Part shown: in pieces, positions 7,392 through 16,413 of the stretch
Numbering within the stretch: the first letter of the stretch is position 1
How the letters are laid out: every line of letters begins with the position of its first letter
Assembly: GCF_012935325.2 (NCBI RefSeq)
Contig: NZ_JABBYG020000014.1
Location: forward strand, 107,779-171,778
Direction: 5' to 3'
Length of the DNA: 64,000 bases
From: Paenibacillus sp. PL91
GTDB lineage: Bacteria > Bacillota > Bacilli > Paenibacillales > Paenibacillaceae
Translations under genes and position numbers: made by a program
Notes under the pieces: generated by a model
The model's database searches: none
Told to the model about the DNA's origin: nothing
The model's input: the letters and a program-made list of their open reading frames with translations, nothing else

Positions 7392-8927
7392 ATGAATACA
7401 GCATTCCTGTTGTTTTTGGTCATCGTGCTTGGTACGCTAGTCATCACCTATTATGCTTCCAAAAAAACAAAAACAGCGAGTGAGTTTTACACAGCTGGAG
7501 GTGGATTGACCGGCTGGCAGAATGGACTAGCTATTGCAGGCGATTACATGTCCGCCGCTTCCTTCCTTGGCATTGCCGGGATGGTCGCGTTATATGGATT
7601 TGACGGATTTTTCTATAGCATCGGGTTTCTCGTCGCCTATTTGGTCGTCCTATATCTCGTAGCCGAGCCGCTGCGGAATTTGGGAAAGTATACAATGGCA
7701 GACATGATCGCGGAGCGATTCAATAACAAGAAGATTCGCGGAGTCGCGGCACTAAATTCGATTGTGATATCCATTTTCTATATGATTGCCCAACTGGTCG
7801 GAGCGGGTGCCCTCATCAAGCTTCTAATCCCAGGCCTTAGCTACACATCGGCGGTGCTAATAGTAGGCGTGCTGATGACGGTCTACGTCGTTTTTGGCGG
7901 TATGACCGCAACAAGCTGGGTACAAATTATAAAATGCGTGCTGCTGGTAGGTGGTACGTTTATCATTTCCATGATTGTTTTCTCCAAATTCGACTTCAAT
8001 ATCGGCCATATGTTTAATGAGATGCGTACTGCAACGCCGCTCAAGGAAGCTTTCTTGAATCCAGGCAATAAATTCAAAAACAGCTTGGATACGATTTCAC
8101 TAAATATAGCGCTTGTATTGGGTACTGCGGGATTGCCTCATATCTTAATTCGATTCTTTACCGTAAAAGACGCGCCAACGGCAAGAAAATCGGTTGTCGT
8201 GGCGACTTGGATTATCGGCTTGTTCTACGTGATGACGCTGTTTCTCGGTTTTGGCGCCGCGGCATTCGTCGGTGAGGCTGCGATTGTAGAAGTAAATGCT
8301 GCTGGCAACATGGCCGCTCCTCTCCTAGCTAAGGCACTAGGCGGCGAATTCCTGTTTGCGTTTATTTCAGCGGTTGCTTTCGCAACTATTCTGGCTGTCG
8401 TTGCCGGCTTGGTGCTCTCTGCGGCATCTGCGTTTGCGCATGACTTTTACAGCCACATTATTAAAAAAGGTGATGTGAAGGAGAAAGAACAGGTGCGCAT
8501 GGCTAGACTGGCATCCGTTGGCGTTGCGGTCCTATCCATTATTCTCGCATTGTTTGCTCAGAAAATGAACGTGGCTTTCCTTGTGGCATTAGCGTTTGCG
8601 GTTGCAGCGAGCGCGAACCTGCCGGTCCTTATCTTCACCGTCTTCTGGAGAAGATTCAACACAGCGGGTGCGGTTACCGGCATGCTGACAGGACTGCTAA
8701 GTGCGATTATTTTGGTGGCGATCAGCCCTAACGTATGGAACCCTGTAGCTGGGAAAGCGATTTTGGTCGGCGAACCGATTTTCGATCTAACCAATCCAGG
8801 CATTATCTCGATTCCCTTAGGTTTCTTAGGCGCGATAGTTGGAACGCTATTATCCTCTAAGCGGGATGATGCGAAATACGACGAGATTTTAGTGAAAGCG
8901 AATACAGGCATCCGAGACCTGCCATAA
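7392..8927 (+). CDS. Solute:sodium symporter, acetate permease type (ActP/YwcA-like)
   Basis: The protein has 511 residues and about 13 hydrophobic helices. The family signatures ASEFYTAGGGLTGWQNGLAI and GDYMSAASFLGIAGM occur near residues 32-62, and GTAGLPHILIRFFTVKDA near 240, all typical of the ActP branch of the SSS family. Members take up acetate, pyruvate or other short monocarboxylates with sodium or protons. The gene is tightly coupled to the DUF485 gene upstream and ends at a strong terminator. The substrate is inferred from family and gene pairing only. Confidence 0.9.
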   Translation: MNTAFLLFLVIVLGTLVITYYASKKTKTASEFYTAGGGLTGWQNGLAIAGDYMSAASFLGIAGMVALYGFDGFFYSIGFLVAYLVVLYLVAEPLRNLGKYTMADMIAERFNNKKIRGVAALNSIVISIFYMIAQLVGAGALIKLLIPGLSYTSAVLIVGVLMTVYVVFGGMTATSWVQIIKCVLLVGGTFIISMIVFSKFDFNIGHMFNEMRTATPLKEAFLNPGNKFKNSLDTISLNIALVLGTAGLPHILIRFFTVKDAPTARKSVVVATWIIGLFYVMTLFLGFGAAAFVGEAAIVEVNAAGNMAAPLLAKALGGEFLFAFISAVAFATILAVVAGLVLSAASAFAHDFYSHIIKKGDVKEKEQVRMARLASVGVAVLSIILALFAQKMNVAFLVALAFAVAASANLPVLIFTVFWRRFNTAGAVTGMLTGLLSAIILVAISPNVWNPVAGKAILVGEPIFDLTNPGIISIPLGFLGAIVGTLLSSKRDDAKYDEILVKANTGIRDLP

Positions 8928-8947
8928 CCGCTTCGGTTTTAATGTAG

Positions 8948-8993
8948 AGCGGCGCTGCTCTCCTTCTGGAGAGCAGCGCCGCTATTTTTTTTT
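8948..8993 (+). terminator. Strong rho-independent terminator
   Basis: A perfect 16-bp stem (8948-8963/8968-8983) with loop TTCT is followed by a run of nine T. It ends the symporter operon, and the convergent HPr-like gene stops 13 bases further on. Confidence 0.93.
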
Positions 8994-9005
8994 ATTAGAA
9001 GCCAC

Positions 9006-9251
9006 TTACTCGTTAACCTGCACATAAAGATGATGCTTCTTGAATGCTTCAACCATGGCGTGTTTTGCTTCCGTCTCATCCGGGCCGTGAATTTCTAATT
9101 TATATTCATGGTTTTGGTAAAGGGTGAAGCTTAGGCCAAGAATGCTTTTGACATCGATGTATTTGTTGTCGCTGATGCGGAGTACGATGCTTGATTTATA
9201 TTCGGCGGCTGTTTGATTAATATCGACGATTGCTCGAATGTTAGAGCTCAT
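9006..9251 (-). CDS. HPr-like protein lacking the phosphorylatable histidine
   Basis: This 81-residue protein aligns with HPr over its middle and end. NQTAAEYKSSIVL matches the VQTASKYDADVNL region and VKSILGL matches the LKSIMGV motif holding the regulatory Ser46. The first beta strand is missing, and the position of catalytic His15 seems to be Asn4, with Arg6 where Arg17 should be. It is therefore unlikely to carry phosphate from Enzyme I. The start at 9251 has GGAGG at good spacing; a longer frame to 9272 adds no HPr-like sequence. It lies 35 bases after the malic enzyme gene in the tricarboxylate operon and may be a regulatory relative of HPr/Crh. The role is unknown. Confidence 0.75.
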   Translation of the reverse strand: MSSNIRAIVDINQTAAEYKSSIVLRISDNKYIDVKSILGLSFTLYQNHEYKLEIHGPDETEAKHAMVEAFKKHHLYVQVNE

Positions 9252-9286
9252 GCTATAACCTCCGTTCAACATGTAGGATTGGCGAA

Positions 9287-10708
9287 TTATCTATACTCAC
9301 GCGGTATTCTTCGTGCGACGCCTGTCTTAATAGCTGCTTGAATGACGAGATCGCGGATCGCTTTCACGACATTCTGATTAAAGACGCTTGGAATAATGTA
9401 ATGGCGGCTTCTTTCTTCATCGGAGATGGCAGAGGCGATGGCCTCAGCAGCGGCTAGCTTCATCTCTTCATTAATAGTCGTTGCTCTGCAATCCAAGGCG
9501 GCACGGAATATACCAGGGAAACAGAGGACATTATTTATCTGGTTTGGATAATCGGAGCGGCCGGTCGCAATCACTGCGACAATATCTTCAACCTGCTCGG
9601 GCTTGATCTCGGGCACGGGGTTTGCCATTGCAAAAACAATGGGGTTGTCCGCCATCGTCATCACATCCTCCCGGCTTAGCAATCCTCCTGAGGAAAGTCC
9701 GATGAATACGTCCGCACCTCGAAGCACTTCATGCAAAGAGCCTTGCACGCGATTCGGGTTCGTATTCTCCGCATACCATTGCCACATCTTGTTGTCATAG
9801 TCGATTCCTGCAGCCAAAGCGCCTTGCCGGTCCACCCCAATAATGTCTTTAACGCCTGCCGATAATAAAATTTTGCTGCAGGCGATTCCGGCTGCCCCGA
9901 TCCCGCACACCACCACCTTAATCTCATGAATGGATTTGTTCACGATTTTCAAGGCATTGATGAGAGCGGCATACAGCACGACGGCAGTGCCGTGCTGATC
10001 ATCATGAAAGACGGGAATGTCCAGCTCCTCGCGAAGCCTTTGCTCGATTTCAAAGCATCTGGGCGATGAAATATCCTCCAGATTAATGCCGCCGAAGCCG
10101 GGAGCGATAGCTTTGATAATGGCTATAATTTGTTCGGTATCCTGTGTATCCAAGCAGATGGGAAAGGAATCGACGTCTGCGAGCTGCTTGAACAGCATCG
10201 ATTTCCCTTCCATGACGGGCATGGCGGCATAGGGGCCGATATTGCCAAGCCCTAGCACAGCGCTCCCATCCGATATAACGGCAACGGTGTTTCTTTTTAT
10301 GGTAAGCGTAAATGCTTTCCTAGGCTCATCGTGAATGGCCATGCAGACGCGGGCTACATCAGGCGTATATACCCGGGACAGGTCATCGCGGTTCTGGATC
10401 GGTGATTTCAGCTTCGTTTCGATTTTGCCGCCAAGATGGAGCAGAAAGGTTCGATCAGATAGGTTGATCAGCCGCACGCCGCTCATATCCTTAATGCGGT
10501 CTGTAATAATATCGATATCGATCGAATCGGTTACGGCTATCGTAATATCGCGGACCGAAACCGTTTGACTAGTCTGAATGACGTCGATGGCCACGATATC
10601 TCCGCCAGCTTCGAATATGGACGATGCAACTCGGCCGAAATGTACCTCATTCGTGTTCATTTCGAGCCTGACAATAATGCTTTTCCCGCCGTGCCTATTG
10701 TTTTCCAT
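9287..10708 (-). CDS. NAD(P)-dependent malic enzyme with N-terminal ACT domain
   Basis: The enzyme oxidatively decarboxylates malate to pyruvate in the cytoplasm. The 473-residue protein has an ACT domain (about 8-85, IIVRLEMNTNEVHFGRVASS), then the malic enzyme N-domain (SRVYTPDVARVC, LGLGNIGPYAAMPVMEGK, the metal-binding FHDDQHGTAVV) and the NAD domain (VVVCGIGAAGIACSKILL). The chosen ATG at 10708 has GGAGG seven bases upstream; the earlier ATG at 10720 overlaps that ribosome site and is unlikely. It follows the TctA gene by 39 bases, so carboxylate uptake and malate breakdown are probably made together. The ACT domain suggests control by a small ligand, perhaps an amino acid. Confidence 0.93.
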   Translation of the reverse strand: MENNRHGGKSIIVRLEMNTNEVHFGRVASSIFEAGGDIVAIDVIQTSQTVSVRDITIAVTDSIDIDIITDRIKDMSGVRLINLSDRTFLLHLGGKIETKLKSPIQNRDDLSRVYTPDVARVCMAIHDEPRKAFTLTIKRNTVAVISDGSAVLGLGNIGPYAAMPVMEGKSMLFKQLADVDSFPICLDTQDTEQIIAIIKAIAPGFGGINLEDISSPRCFEIEQRLREELDIPVFHDDQHGTAVVLYAALINALKIVNKSIHEIKVVVCGIGAAGIACSKILLSAGVKDIIGVDRQGALAAGIDYDNKMWQWYAENTNPNRVQGSLHEVLRGADVFIGLSSGGLLSREDVMTMADNPIVFAMANPVPEIKPEQVEDIVAVIATGRSDYPNQINNVLCFPGIFRAALDCRATTINEEMKLAAAEAIASAISDEERSRHYIIPSVFNQNVVKAIRDLVIQAAIKTGVARRIPREYR

Positions 10709-10747
10709 GGCTACCTCCATCTGAAGTGTGTTTATGGCAATCTAGCG

Positions 10748-12274
10748 TTAGCCTTCCTCGTTGAGGACAACTTCTTTTCCTTTTTTCTTCAATAGAATGG
10801 GAATCAAAATCCAAAGCGCCGCGATGATTAAGAATACGAGCGAAAGCGGTTTCTGTACAAAAATCATAAAATCGCCGTTAGAGGTCGTCAGCGCTCTGCG
10901 CATATTGTTCTCAATCATCGGCCCTAGAACAAGGCCAAGCACAAGTGGTGCGAGCGGATAATCATTCCGAGCAAGAAAGAAGCCGGCAACACCGCAGCCA
11001 AGCAGCAGCATCAGATCAAATACCTGGGCTTGAACGGCATATACGCCAAAGATCGAAATCGCAATAATGATCGGAATAAGATATTTGGCCGGTGTTTGAA
11101 TGATTTTGGCGAACACCTTCACAAGCGGCATGTTCAATACCAGCAGAAGCAGGTTTCCGACGAGCATGCTGGCAATCAGTCCCCAAGCGACCTGCGGATG
11201 CTCCTCAAATAACAAAGGGCCTGGCTGAATGTTATACATAATCAAAGCACCCATCAATATAGCGGTTGTACCTGATCCAGGGATGCCAAGCGTGAGCAAA
11301 GGGATCATGGCACCGCCGGATGCGGCGTTATTCGCTGATTCTGGAGCTGCTACGCCAGCGATGTTGCCTTTGCCGAAGCTCTCGGGGTTTTTGCTTAGCT
11401 TTTTCTCCATAATGTAGCTGAAGAATGAAGCCAAGGTAGCGCCTGCGCCAGGCAGAATACCAATAAAGAAACCCAAAATCGAGCCGCGGGCAATCGGCCC
11501 GGCGCTGTCCTTCAAATCCTTCCTCGTCGGGAAAATACGTCCAATCTTTGTCGTTGCTCCAGCGGTATAGTCACTCTCGAGGATGGTCTTGAACACCTCG
11601 CCCAAAGCAAACAGTCCGACCGCAATCGTTAGAAATTCAAGTCCGGAATAGAGCAGCGGCATGCCAAACGTAAACCTGGCAACGCCAGATACCGTATCCA
11701 TCCCGATCGTTGCGAGCAGCAAGCCCAGCACCGTCATAATTAACGCTTTCGTAATCGACTTGCCCGCCAAGCCGCTGACGGCGCATAGCCCAAGCAGCAT
11801 TAAGGAGAAATAATCGGATGGGCCGAATTTAATCGCAACATTCGATAAAGGCTCTGCCAGCACGATAAGCGCGATGACAGCAAATACGCCAGCTACAAAA
11901 GAACCGATCGCGGAGATCGATAAGGCAGCACCGGCACGGCCTTGCTTCGCCATCTGATAGCCATCCAAGGTGGTCACAACCGAAGAGGATTCACCCGGCG
12001 TATTGAGCAGAATGGATGTCGTTGAGCCGCCGTACATCGCTCCGTAATAAACGCCGGCAAGGAGAATAATGGAGCTGGTTGCCGCCGCTTCCGGCGGCAG
12101 TCCGCCGGTCATGGATGCGGTTATCGGAATAAGCAAGGCAACGCCGCTCATCGGGCCTATGCCGGGAAGCACCCCGACAGCGGTGCCAATTAAGACGCCT
12201 ACGAAGGCGAACAATAGATTATGCCATTGAAAGGCGGTAGCAAAGCCATCCGCTAGTAATTGTAATGTTTCCAT
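10748..12274 (-). CDS. tctA: Tripartite tricarboxylate transporter large permease TctA
   Basis: The protein has 508 residues and about 11-12 hydrophobic helices. The TctA signatures are clear: GTAVGVLPGIGPMSGVALL near residue 30, SSIILLAGVYYGAMYGGSTT near 68, and the second inverted motif ILGFFIGILPGAGATLASFF near 270. It forms the ion-coupled membrane channel of the TTT family, which takes up citrate, tricarballylate or other organic acids delivered by TctC. The gene lies 16 bases after tctB. A charged C-terminus (KKKGKEVVLNEEG) ends the protein. Confidence 0.95.
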   Translation of the reverse strand: METLQLLADGFATAFQWHNLLFAFVGVLIGTAVGVLPGIGPMSGVALLIPITASMTGGLPPEAAATSSIILLAGVYYGAMYGGSTTSILLNTPGESSSVVTTLDGYQMAKQGRAGAALSISAIGSFVAGVFAVIALIVLAEPLSNVAIKFGPSDYFSLMLLGLCAVSGLAGKSITKALIMTVLGLLLATIGMDTVSGVARFTFGMPLLYSGLEFLTIAVGLFALGEVFKTILESDYTAGATTKIGRIFPTRKDLKDSAGPIARGSILGFFIGILPGAGATLASFFSYIMEKKLSKNPESFGKGNIAGVAAPESANNAASGGAMIPLLTLGIPGSGTTAILMGALIMYNIQPGPLLFEEHPQVAWGLIASMLVGNLLLLVLNMPLVKVFAKIIQTPAKYLIPIIIAISIFGVYAVQAQVFDLMLLLGCGVAGFFLARNDYPLAPLVLGLVLGPMIENNMRRALTTSNGDFMIFVQKPLSLVFLIIAALWILIPILLKKKGKEVVLNEEG

Positions 12275-12290
12275 TCATCCACCTCCGAAT

Positions 12291-12746
12291 TCACGATAGC
12301 CAAGACGGGAAGCCCGGCATGGAGCCTTCCAGTATGACGACAAAGATGATATATACACCTGCGGAAAAAAGTCCGGAGATCAAAATCGATTTGATCCACT
12401 TTCCTCGTTCGAGCACTTGAAAGCTGATTAGCAGGAAGAGGAATGTTCCAATGAGATAGCCGATCGTTTCTAAGAAAAAGGCATACAGGAATGCTGCAGC
12501 AAAGATGATTAGAAATCGTTTGTAGTCGAGCTTCCCCTCCCGTCTGCCCGAGTCTTTAGCCTTCAATACTTCATAAAATAAGCGCAGGCTTAAAATGACG
12601 AGCAGTGCTCCAAGGGCAAAGGGGAAAATATTCGGGCCTACCGTGCTGCCGTAGGCTGCTGCGCTAATTTCCGTGCTTTTCCACATAAACCCGATACCTA
12701 GCAGCAGAAAAAGGATGCTGGCATAGCGATCGAACACTTTATTCAT
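12291..12746 (-). CDS. tctB: Tripartite tricarboxylate transporter small subunit TctB
   Basis: The 151-residue membrane protein has four predicted helices and the GSTVGPNIFPFALGALLV segment near residue 34, which is typical of TctB. It is the small membrane subunit of the TTT system and works with TctA. The start at 12746 is preceded by AGGAGG at normal distance; a GTG three codons earlier overlaps the ribosome site. The order tctC-tctB-tctA is the common one. Confidence 0.92.
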   Translation of the reverse strand: MNKVFDRYASILFLLLGIGFMWKSTEISAAAYGSTVGPNIFPFALGALLVILSLRLFYEVLKAKDSGRREGKLDYKRFLIIFAAAFLYAFFLETIGYLIGTFLFLLISFQVLERGKWIKSILISGLFSAGVYIIFVVILEGSMPGFPSWLS

Positions 12747-12782
12747 GATGCGCACCTCCTGTAATGAAGTTAAGGAAACGGA

Positions 12783-12809
12783 AAGGGAGGAAGACCAGCC
12801 TCCTCCCTT
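12783..12809 (-). terminator. Intercistronic hairpin between tctC and tctB
   Basis: A perfect 9-bp stem (AAGGGAGGA/TCCTCCCTT) with a 9-base loop lies 10 bases after the tctC stop. It has no long U run. Like the hairpin at 3300-3334, it probably raises the ratio of binding protein to permease. Confidence 0.55.
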
Positions 12810-12819
12810 GTTGATTCGA

Positions 12820-13836
12820 TTATTTTTGCATGCCGAGCGCCGTCAGCAGCTCTTGTACATCGCCTTCTTGCTCATCGAGAAAGGCTTTGAAGTCAGCGGC
12901 ATTTTTGTAGTCGCTTGCCCAATCGTTTGCCGTGAGCTCTTTCTGCCACGTTTCATTCTCAGAAAGCTCCTTCAGCTTGCTGTCCCAAAATGCTGCCTGC
13001 TCCTTAGTCATGTTTTTCGGGCCAAATACGCCGCGCCATATCGTAAATTCCGCATCAAGCCCTTGCTCTTTTAGCGTAGGAATATCTTTAAAGTCGCCGC
13101 CCAATCGCTCGTTGGAGGTAACCGCAAGAATTTTGATCTTGCCGGCCTTCAAGTAGCTGCCGAGCGAGGAAATGTCGGTGCCGATCGCATCGGCATTGTT
13201 GCCGAGCAAAGCGGCAATGGCTTCGCCGCCTCCGTCATAGGACAAGTATTTCACCGTTTTCGGATCAACGCCTGATTTGAAGGCTGGCAGCACGCTGATC
13301 AAATGGTCCATGGAGCCCGGAGCCGATCCGCCTGCAAGCGTAACCTTTGTAGGATCTGCCTTGATATCGGCAATCAGCGCCGCTAGATCATTGTATTTGG
13401 AAGTAGCGTTTACCGCGATTGCGCCAAAGTCCTTCGTGATTTGCGCTAAAGGAGTAACATCCTTGTATCCGTAAGGACTGTTTCCTTCTTTTTTGAGATT
13501 GTTGATGAGAAGCGGAGGCGAGCTTACAAACAGCTTGTAAGGGTCGTCGCTGTCTTTCGCCACGTATTCTCCGAGAAATACGGTGCCGCCGCCGCCGGGC
13601 TTGTTCTCAACCGTTATTGTCTGTTCGATCAGCTTCGTTTCGCCCAGCACCTTGGCTAGAGACCTTGCCGTTTTGTCCCATCCGCCGCCGGCTCCTGAAG
13701 GGGCTGTTATAATAAATGGCTTTTTCGGATAATCAGCTGAGCTCCCGCCCCCGCCATTTGATGCGCAAGCTGTAAGGCTAACCGCGACTAATGCGGACGC
13801 TACTATCGTTTTCCAATGAGCAGATTTCAGTCTCAT
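12820..13836 (-). CDS. tctC: Tripartite tricarboxylate transporter binding lipoprotein TctC
   Basis: The 338-residue precursor has a signal sequence ending in the lipobox LTAC (residues 21-24). The mature part shows TctC/Bug family features: YPKKPFIITAPSGAGGGWDKTAR, ITVENKPGGGGTVFLGEY and the GSAPGSMDHL loop. It would capture an organic acid outside the cell and pass it to TctBA. A good ribosome site (AGGAGG) precedes the ATG. It is the first gene of the leftward operon, with a cre-like site 43 bases upstream and a two-component system in divergent orientation. Confidence 0.93.
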   Translation of the reverse strand: MRLKSAHWKTIVASALVAVSLTACASNGGGGSSADYPKKPFIITAPSGAGGGWDKTARSLAKVLGETKLIEQTITVENKPGGGGTVFLGEYVAKDSDDPYKLFVSSPPLLINNLKKEGNSPYGYKDVTPLAQITKDFGAIAVNATSKYNDLAALIADIKADPTKVTLAGGSAPGSMDHLISVLPAFKSGVDPKTVKYLSYDGGGEAIAALLGNNADAIGTDISSLGSYLKAGKIKILAVTSNERLGGDFKDIPTLKEQGLDAEFTIWRGVFGPKNMTKEQAAFWDSKLKELSENETWQKELTANDWASDYKNAADFKAFLDEQEGDVQELLTALGMQK

Positions 13837-13878
13837 TTCTATTCCTCCTTTGGAGTCAAACAGGTAACGCCAGATTTA

Positions 13879-13892
13879 TGAAAGCGCTTACC
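13879..13892 (-). promoter_or_regulatory. Probable cre (CcpA) site of the tct operon
   Basis: TGAAAGCGCTTACC matches 13 of 14 positions of the consensus TGWAANCGNTNWCA. It lies 43 bases upstream of the tctC start, where CcpA would block transcription when preferred sugars are present. Confidence 0.7.
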
Positions 13893-13956
13893 TGATCTAT
13901 GCATTCATATTAGCATCGCGTATTTGGCTTGAGAAGAATAACGATATAAGTTGAAA

Positions 13957-13971
13957 AACAATTATATTGTT
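13957..13971. promoter_or_regulatory. Inverted repeat between tctC and the sensor kinase
   Basis: AACAATTATATTGTT has 6-bp arms around TAT in the AT-rich divergent region. It is a candidate site for the adjacent CitB-type regulator; this is inferred from position only. Confidence 0.35.
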
Positions 13972-14094
13972 AATTTTGTTCATATAAATTATGGGCACAA
14001 GGGACACTAAGGTCTATATTCCGGCAAGCATGTAGCTTACAATAGAGAAACTGAATCCTCGATCAGATAAATGTTTTGCCAAGGAGGAAAATGT

Positions 14095-15705
14095 ATGCGA
14101 TTACAAACAAGGCTTATTTTGCTGATAGGCAGTCTGTTATTCATCATTATTATCGCATTGACCTTCAGCTTTGAAAGAATGCTCGTGAATAACTTGGAGA
14201 AGAGTGTAGGCTCCTCCGCCTTAAAAATAGCGAAGACGGTAGCGTTAATGGATGTCATTGTGGATGCGTTTGAGGATGAGAACCCATCAGCGACCATCCA
14301 ACCGATTGTAGAAAAAATACGGATGGAGACCGATGCCGAGTACATCGTAATCGGGAATAAGGAGGGCATCCGTTATGCGCACCCTATACCGGATCGAATC
14401 GGCAAGGAAATGGTTGGCGGGGACAATGGGCCTGTGCTGCAGGGCCAATCGATTATTTCCAAAGCAGTAGGGTCCATGGGGCCCTCCTTGCGAGGGAAGA
14501 CGCCGATCTATAACGATCAAAATCAAATTATAGGAATCGTATCGGTGGGAATTCTAGTCAAAGACATAGAAGCTTCGGCACAAGCCTATCGCAACGCGAT
14601 GATCTTATTTGCGGCTATCGCGCTGATGGTTGGCTGCGGCGGCGCGATCGCGATTGCCAATAGCGTGAAACGATCCATTCATGGGCTTGAGCCCAAGGAG
14701 ATCGGCATGCTGTATCAGGAGAAAAGAGCTATTCTTGAAACCATTCACGAGGGCATTATCGCCGTTAATACGGAAGGAACCGTTACGCTTGTCAATCAAA
14801 CGGCATTAAAGCTCATCGATCCGGATGAAAGGCTGGAGATTACCGGGCGGCATGTGAAAGACATCATACCGGAGTCGCGGCTGCTCGAGGTGATCAAATC
14901 AGGCGAGGCGGAGAGAGATCAAGAGATGGTCATTAATGAAAATATCGTGGTGGTGAATCGACTGCCGATATTTAATCATCAGCAGCAGGTTGTCGGGGCG
15001 GTATCAAGCTTCCGCAATAAGTCGGAGCTGCTTCGCTTAACCGAGGAGCTGACCCAAGTGAAGCGCTATACGGAGGCGCTGCGCGCACAGTCGCATGAAT
15101 ATTCCAATAAGCTCTATACGATTTATGGGCTCATCCAGCTGGAATCCTATCAAGAGGCCATGGATCTCATTACCCATGAAACGGATGTGCATCAGAATCT
15201 GATTCAATTTCTGCTTCACGAAATTCCAGATCCCATTATTGGGGGCATTCTAATCGGCAAATTCAACCGCGCCAATGAGCTGAAGGTAAATCTAGAAATC
15301 GACAGAAGGAGCTCCTTCAGATCGATTCCCAGCGCAGTCAGCCGCAATCAGCTCGTCACGGTTATCGGCAATCTAATCGATAACGCGTTTGATTCCGTGC
15401 TTGCTTCCAGCGCTCAAGCGAAGCAGATTACGGTGCTGCTCAGCGATGCAGGCCTTCATTTGACCATTGAAATCTCCGACAATGGCACTGGCATTGCGGA
15501 GGAGGATGCAGGTCGCCTCTTCGAGGTTGGATTTTCCACGAAGCGGGAGTCGCATCGCGGCTTTGGCTTATCGAATGTGCAGCAGTCGGTGCAGCAGTTA
15601 AGGGGAACGATCGGCTTCCGCAACCGCCCAGAGGGGGGCGCTGCTTTTATCGTCGTAATTCCTAAGATAGGGGGAGATAGCTATGATACGAGTACTCATC
15701 ATTGA
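14095..15705 (+). CDS. CitA/DcuS-type sensor histidine kinase
   Basis: The protein has 536 residues. Transmembrane helix 1 is about 6-26, followed by an extracellular single-Cache/PDC sensor domain (to about 165; EYIVIGNKEGIRYAHPIPDRIG is the ligand-side region) and helix 2 near 170-192. A PAS domain (about 210-310) and a SpoOB-like phosphoacceptor segment (RAQSHEYSNKLYTIYGLI, histidine in SHEYSN) come next, then the HATPase domain (NLIDNAF, DNGTGI, GFGLSNV). Family members sense citrate, malate or other carboxylates outside the cell. The start at 14095 follows AAGGAGG; a longer frame from 14071 begins upstream of this ribosome site. Its 3' end overlaps the regulator gene by 23 bases. Confidence 0.92.
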   Translation: MRLQTRLILLIGSLLFIIIIALTFSFERMLVNNLEKSVGSSALKIAKTVALMDVIVDAFEDENPSATIQPIVEKIRMETDAEYIVIGNKEGIRYAHPIPDRIGKEMVGGDNGPVLQGQSIISKAVGSMGPSLRGKTPIYNDQNQIIGIVSVGILVKDIEASAQAYRNAMILFAAIALMVGCGGAIAIANSVKRSIHGLEPKEIGMLYQEKRAILETIHEGIIAVNTEGTVTLVNQTALKLIDPDERLEITGRHVKDIIPESRLLEVIKSGEAERDQEMVINENIVVVNRLPIFNHQQQVVGAVSSFRNKSELLRLTEELTQVKRYTEALRAQSHEYSNKLYTIYGLIQLESYQEAMDLITHETDVHQNLIQFLLHEIPDPIIGGILIGKFNRANELKVNLEIDRRSSFRSIPSAVSRNQLVTVIGNLIDNAFDSVLASSAQAKQITVLLSDAGLHLTIEISDNGTGIAEEDAGRLFEVGFSTKRESHRGFGLSNVQQSVQQLRGTIGFRNRPEGGAAFIVVIPKIGGDSYDTSTHH

Positions 15706-16381
15706 GGATGATCTTCGCATTGCACAAATTAACCGCCGTTTCGTAGAAAAGATCGAGGGCTTCGAGGTGGTGGGCATTGCTACGGATAAGCAGCAGGCGG
15801 ATGAGCATTTGGACATTTTGGAGCCGGATCTTGTGCTGCTCGATCTTTATTTTCCCGATATGAATGGCCTTGAGCTGCTGCAGCATATTCAGCAGAATAA
15901 TCCGCTAACCGATGTCATTATTATTACGGCTGCGAAGGAATTCGATACGGTGCGTGAAGCCATTCGCGGAGGCGTGTACGATTTTATGATTAAGCCGGTC
16001 GTCTTCGAGCGGTTTCAAGAGAAGCTTAAAACCTATCAGCGATACCATCAGCAGATGCAGCTTCTCGGAGGAGCCAATAAACAAGTGGATCAAGAAGGCA
16101 TCGATCAGCTGCTATGGGGCACGAACGAGAGAGGCGACAAGGACGCGTATCTTCCTAAAGGCATCGATAAAATAACGAGCGAGAAGATCCTGGCCATCAT
16201 TCAGAGCTGCCCCGAGGTGCTGACGGCGGAGGAGCTTGGCAAGAGGGCCGGCTTTAGCCGTACGACCGCAAGGCGCTACTTGGAATATTTTGTAGGCAAA
16301 GGAGAAATGATCGCAGATATTTCATACGGGACAGTCGGAAGGCCGGAGAGGGTGTATCAGAGAACGAACCCGTCTAAATAG
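15683..16381 (+). CDS. CitB/DcuR-type response regulator
   Basis: The 232-residue protein has a receiver domain with IIEDDLRIAQINRRFVE, the phosphoacceptor aspartate in VLLDLYFPDMNG, and the lysine in DFMIKPV. A linker and a C-terminal helix-turn-helix follow (TAEELGKRAGFSRTTARRYL, about 170-215), as in CitB, DctR and DcuR. The ATG at 15683 is served by GGGGGAG inside the end of the kinase gene. With the kinase it should activate carboxylate uptake, most likely the divergent tctCBA-malic enzyme operon. Confidence 0.92.
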   Translation: MIRVLIIEDDLRIAQINRRFVEKIEGFEVVGIATDKQQADEHLDILEPDLVLLDLYFPDMNGLELLQHIQQNNPLTDVIIITAAKEFDTVREAIRGGVYDFMIKPVVFERFQEKLKTYQRYHQQMQLLGGANKQVDQEGIDQLLWGTNERGDKDAYLPKGIDKITSEKILAIIQSCPEVLTAEELGKRAGFSRTTARRYLEYFVGKGEMIADISYGTVGRPERVYQRTNPSK

Positions 16382-16413
16382 CCGGAGATGTTTAATCGTA
16401 CAGCAGGCAAATA

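Noticed and set aside
9251..9272. Longer HPr-like protein with intact N-terminus
   Set aside because: The seven extra codons (MLNGGYS) overlap the ribosome site and do not restore the missing strand or the histidine motif.
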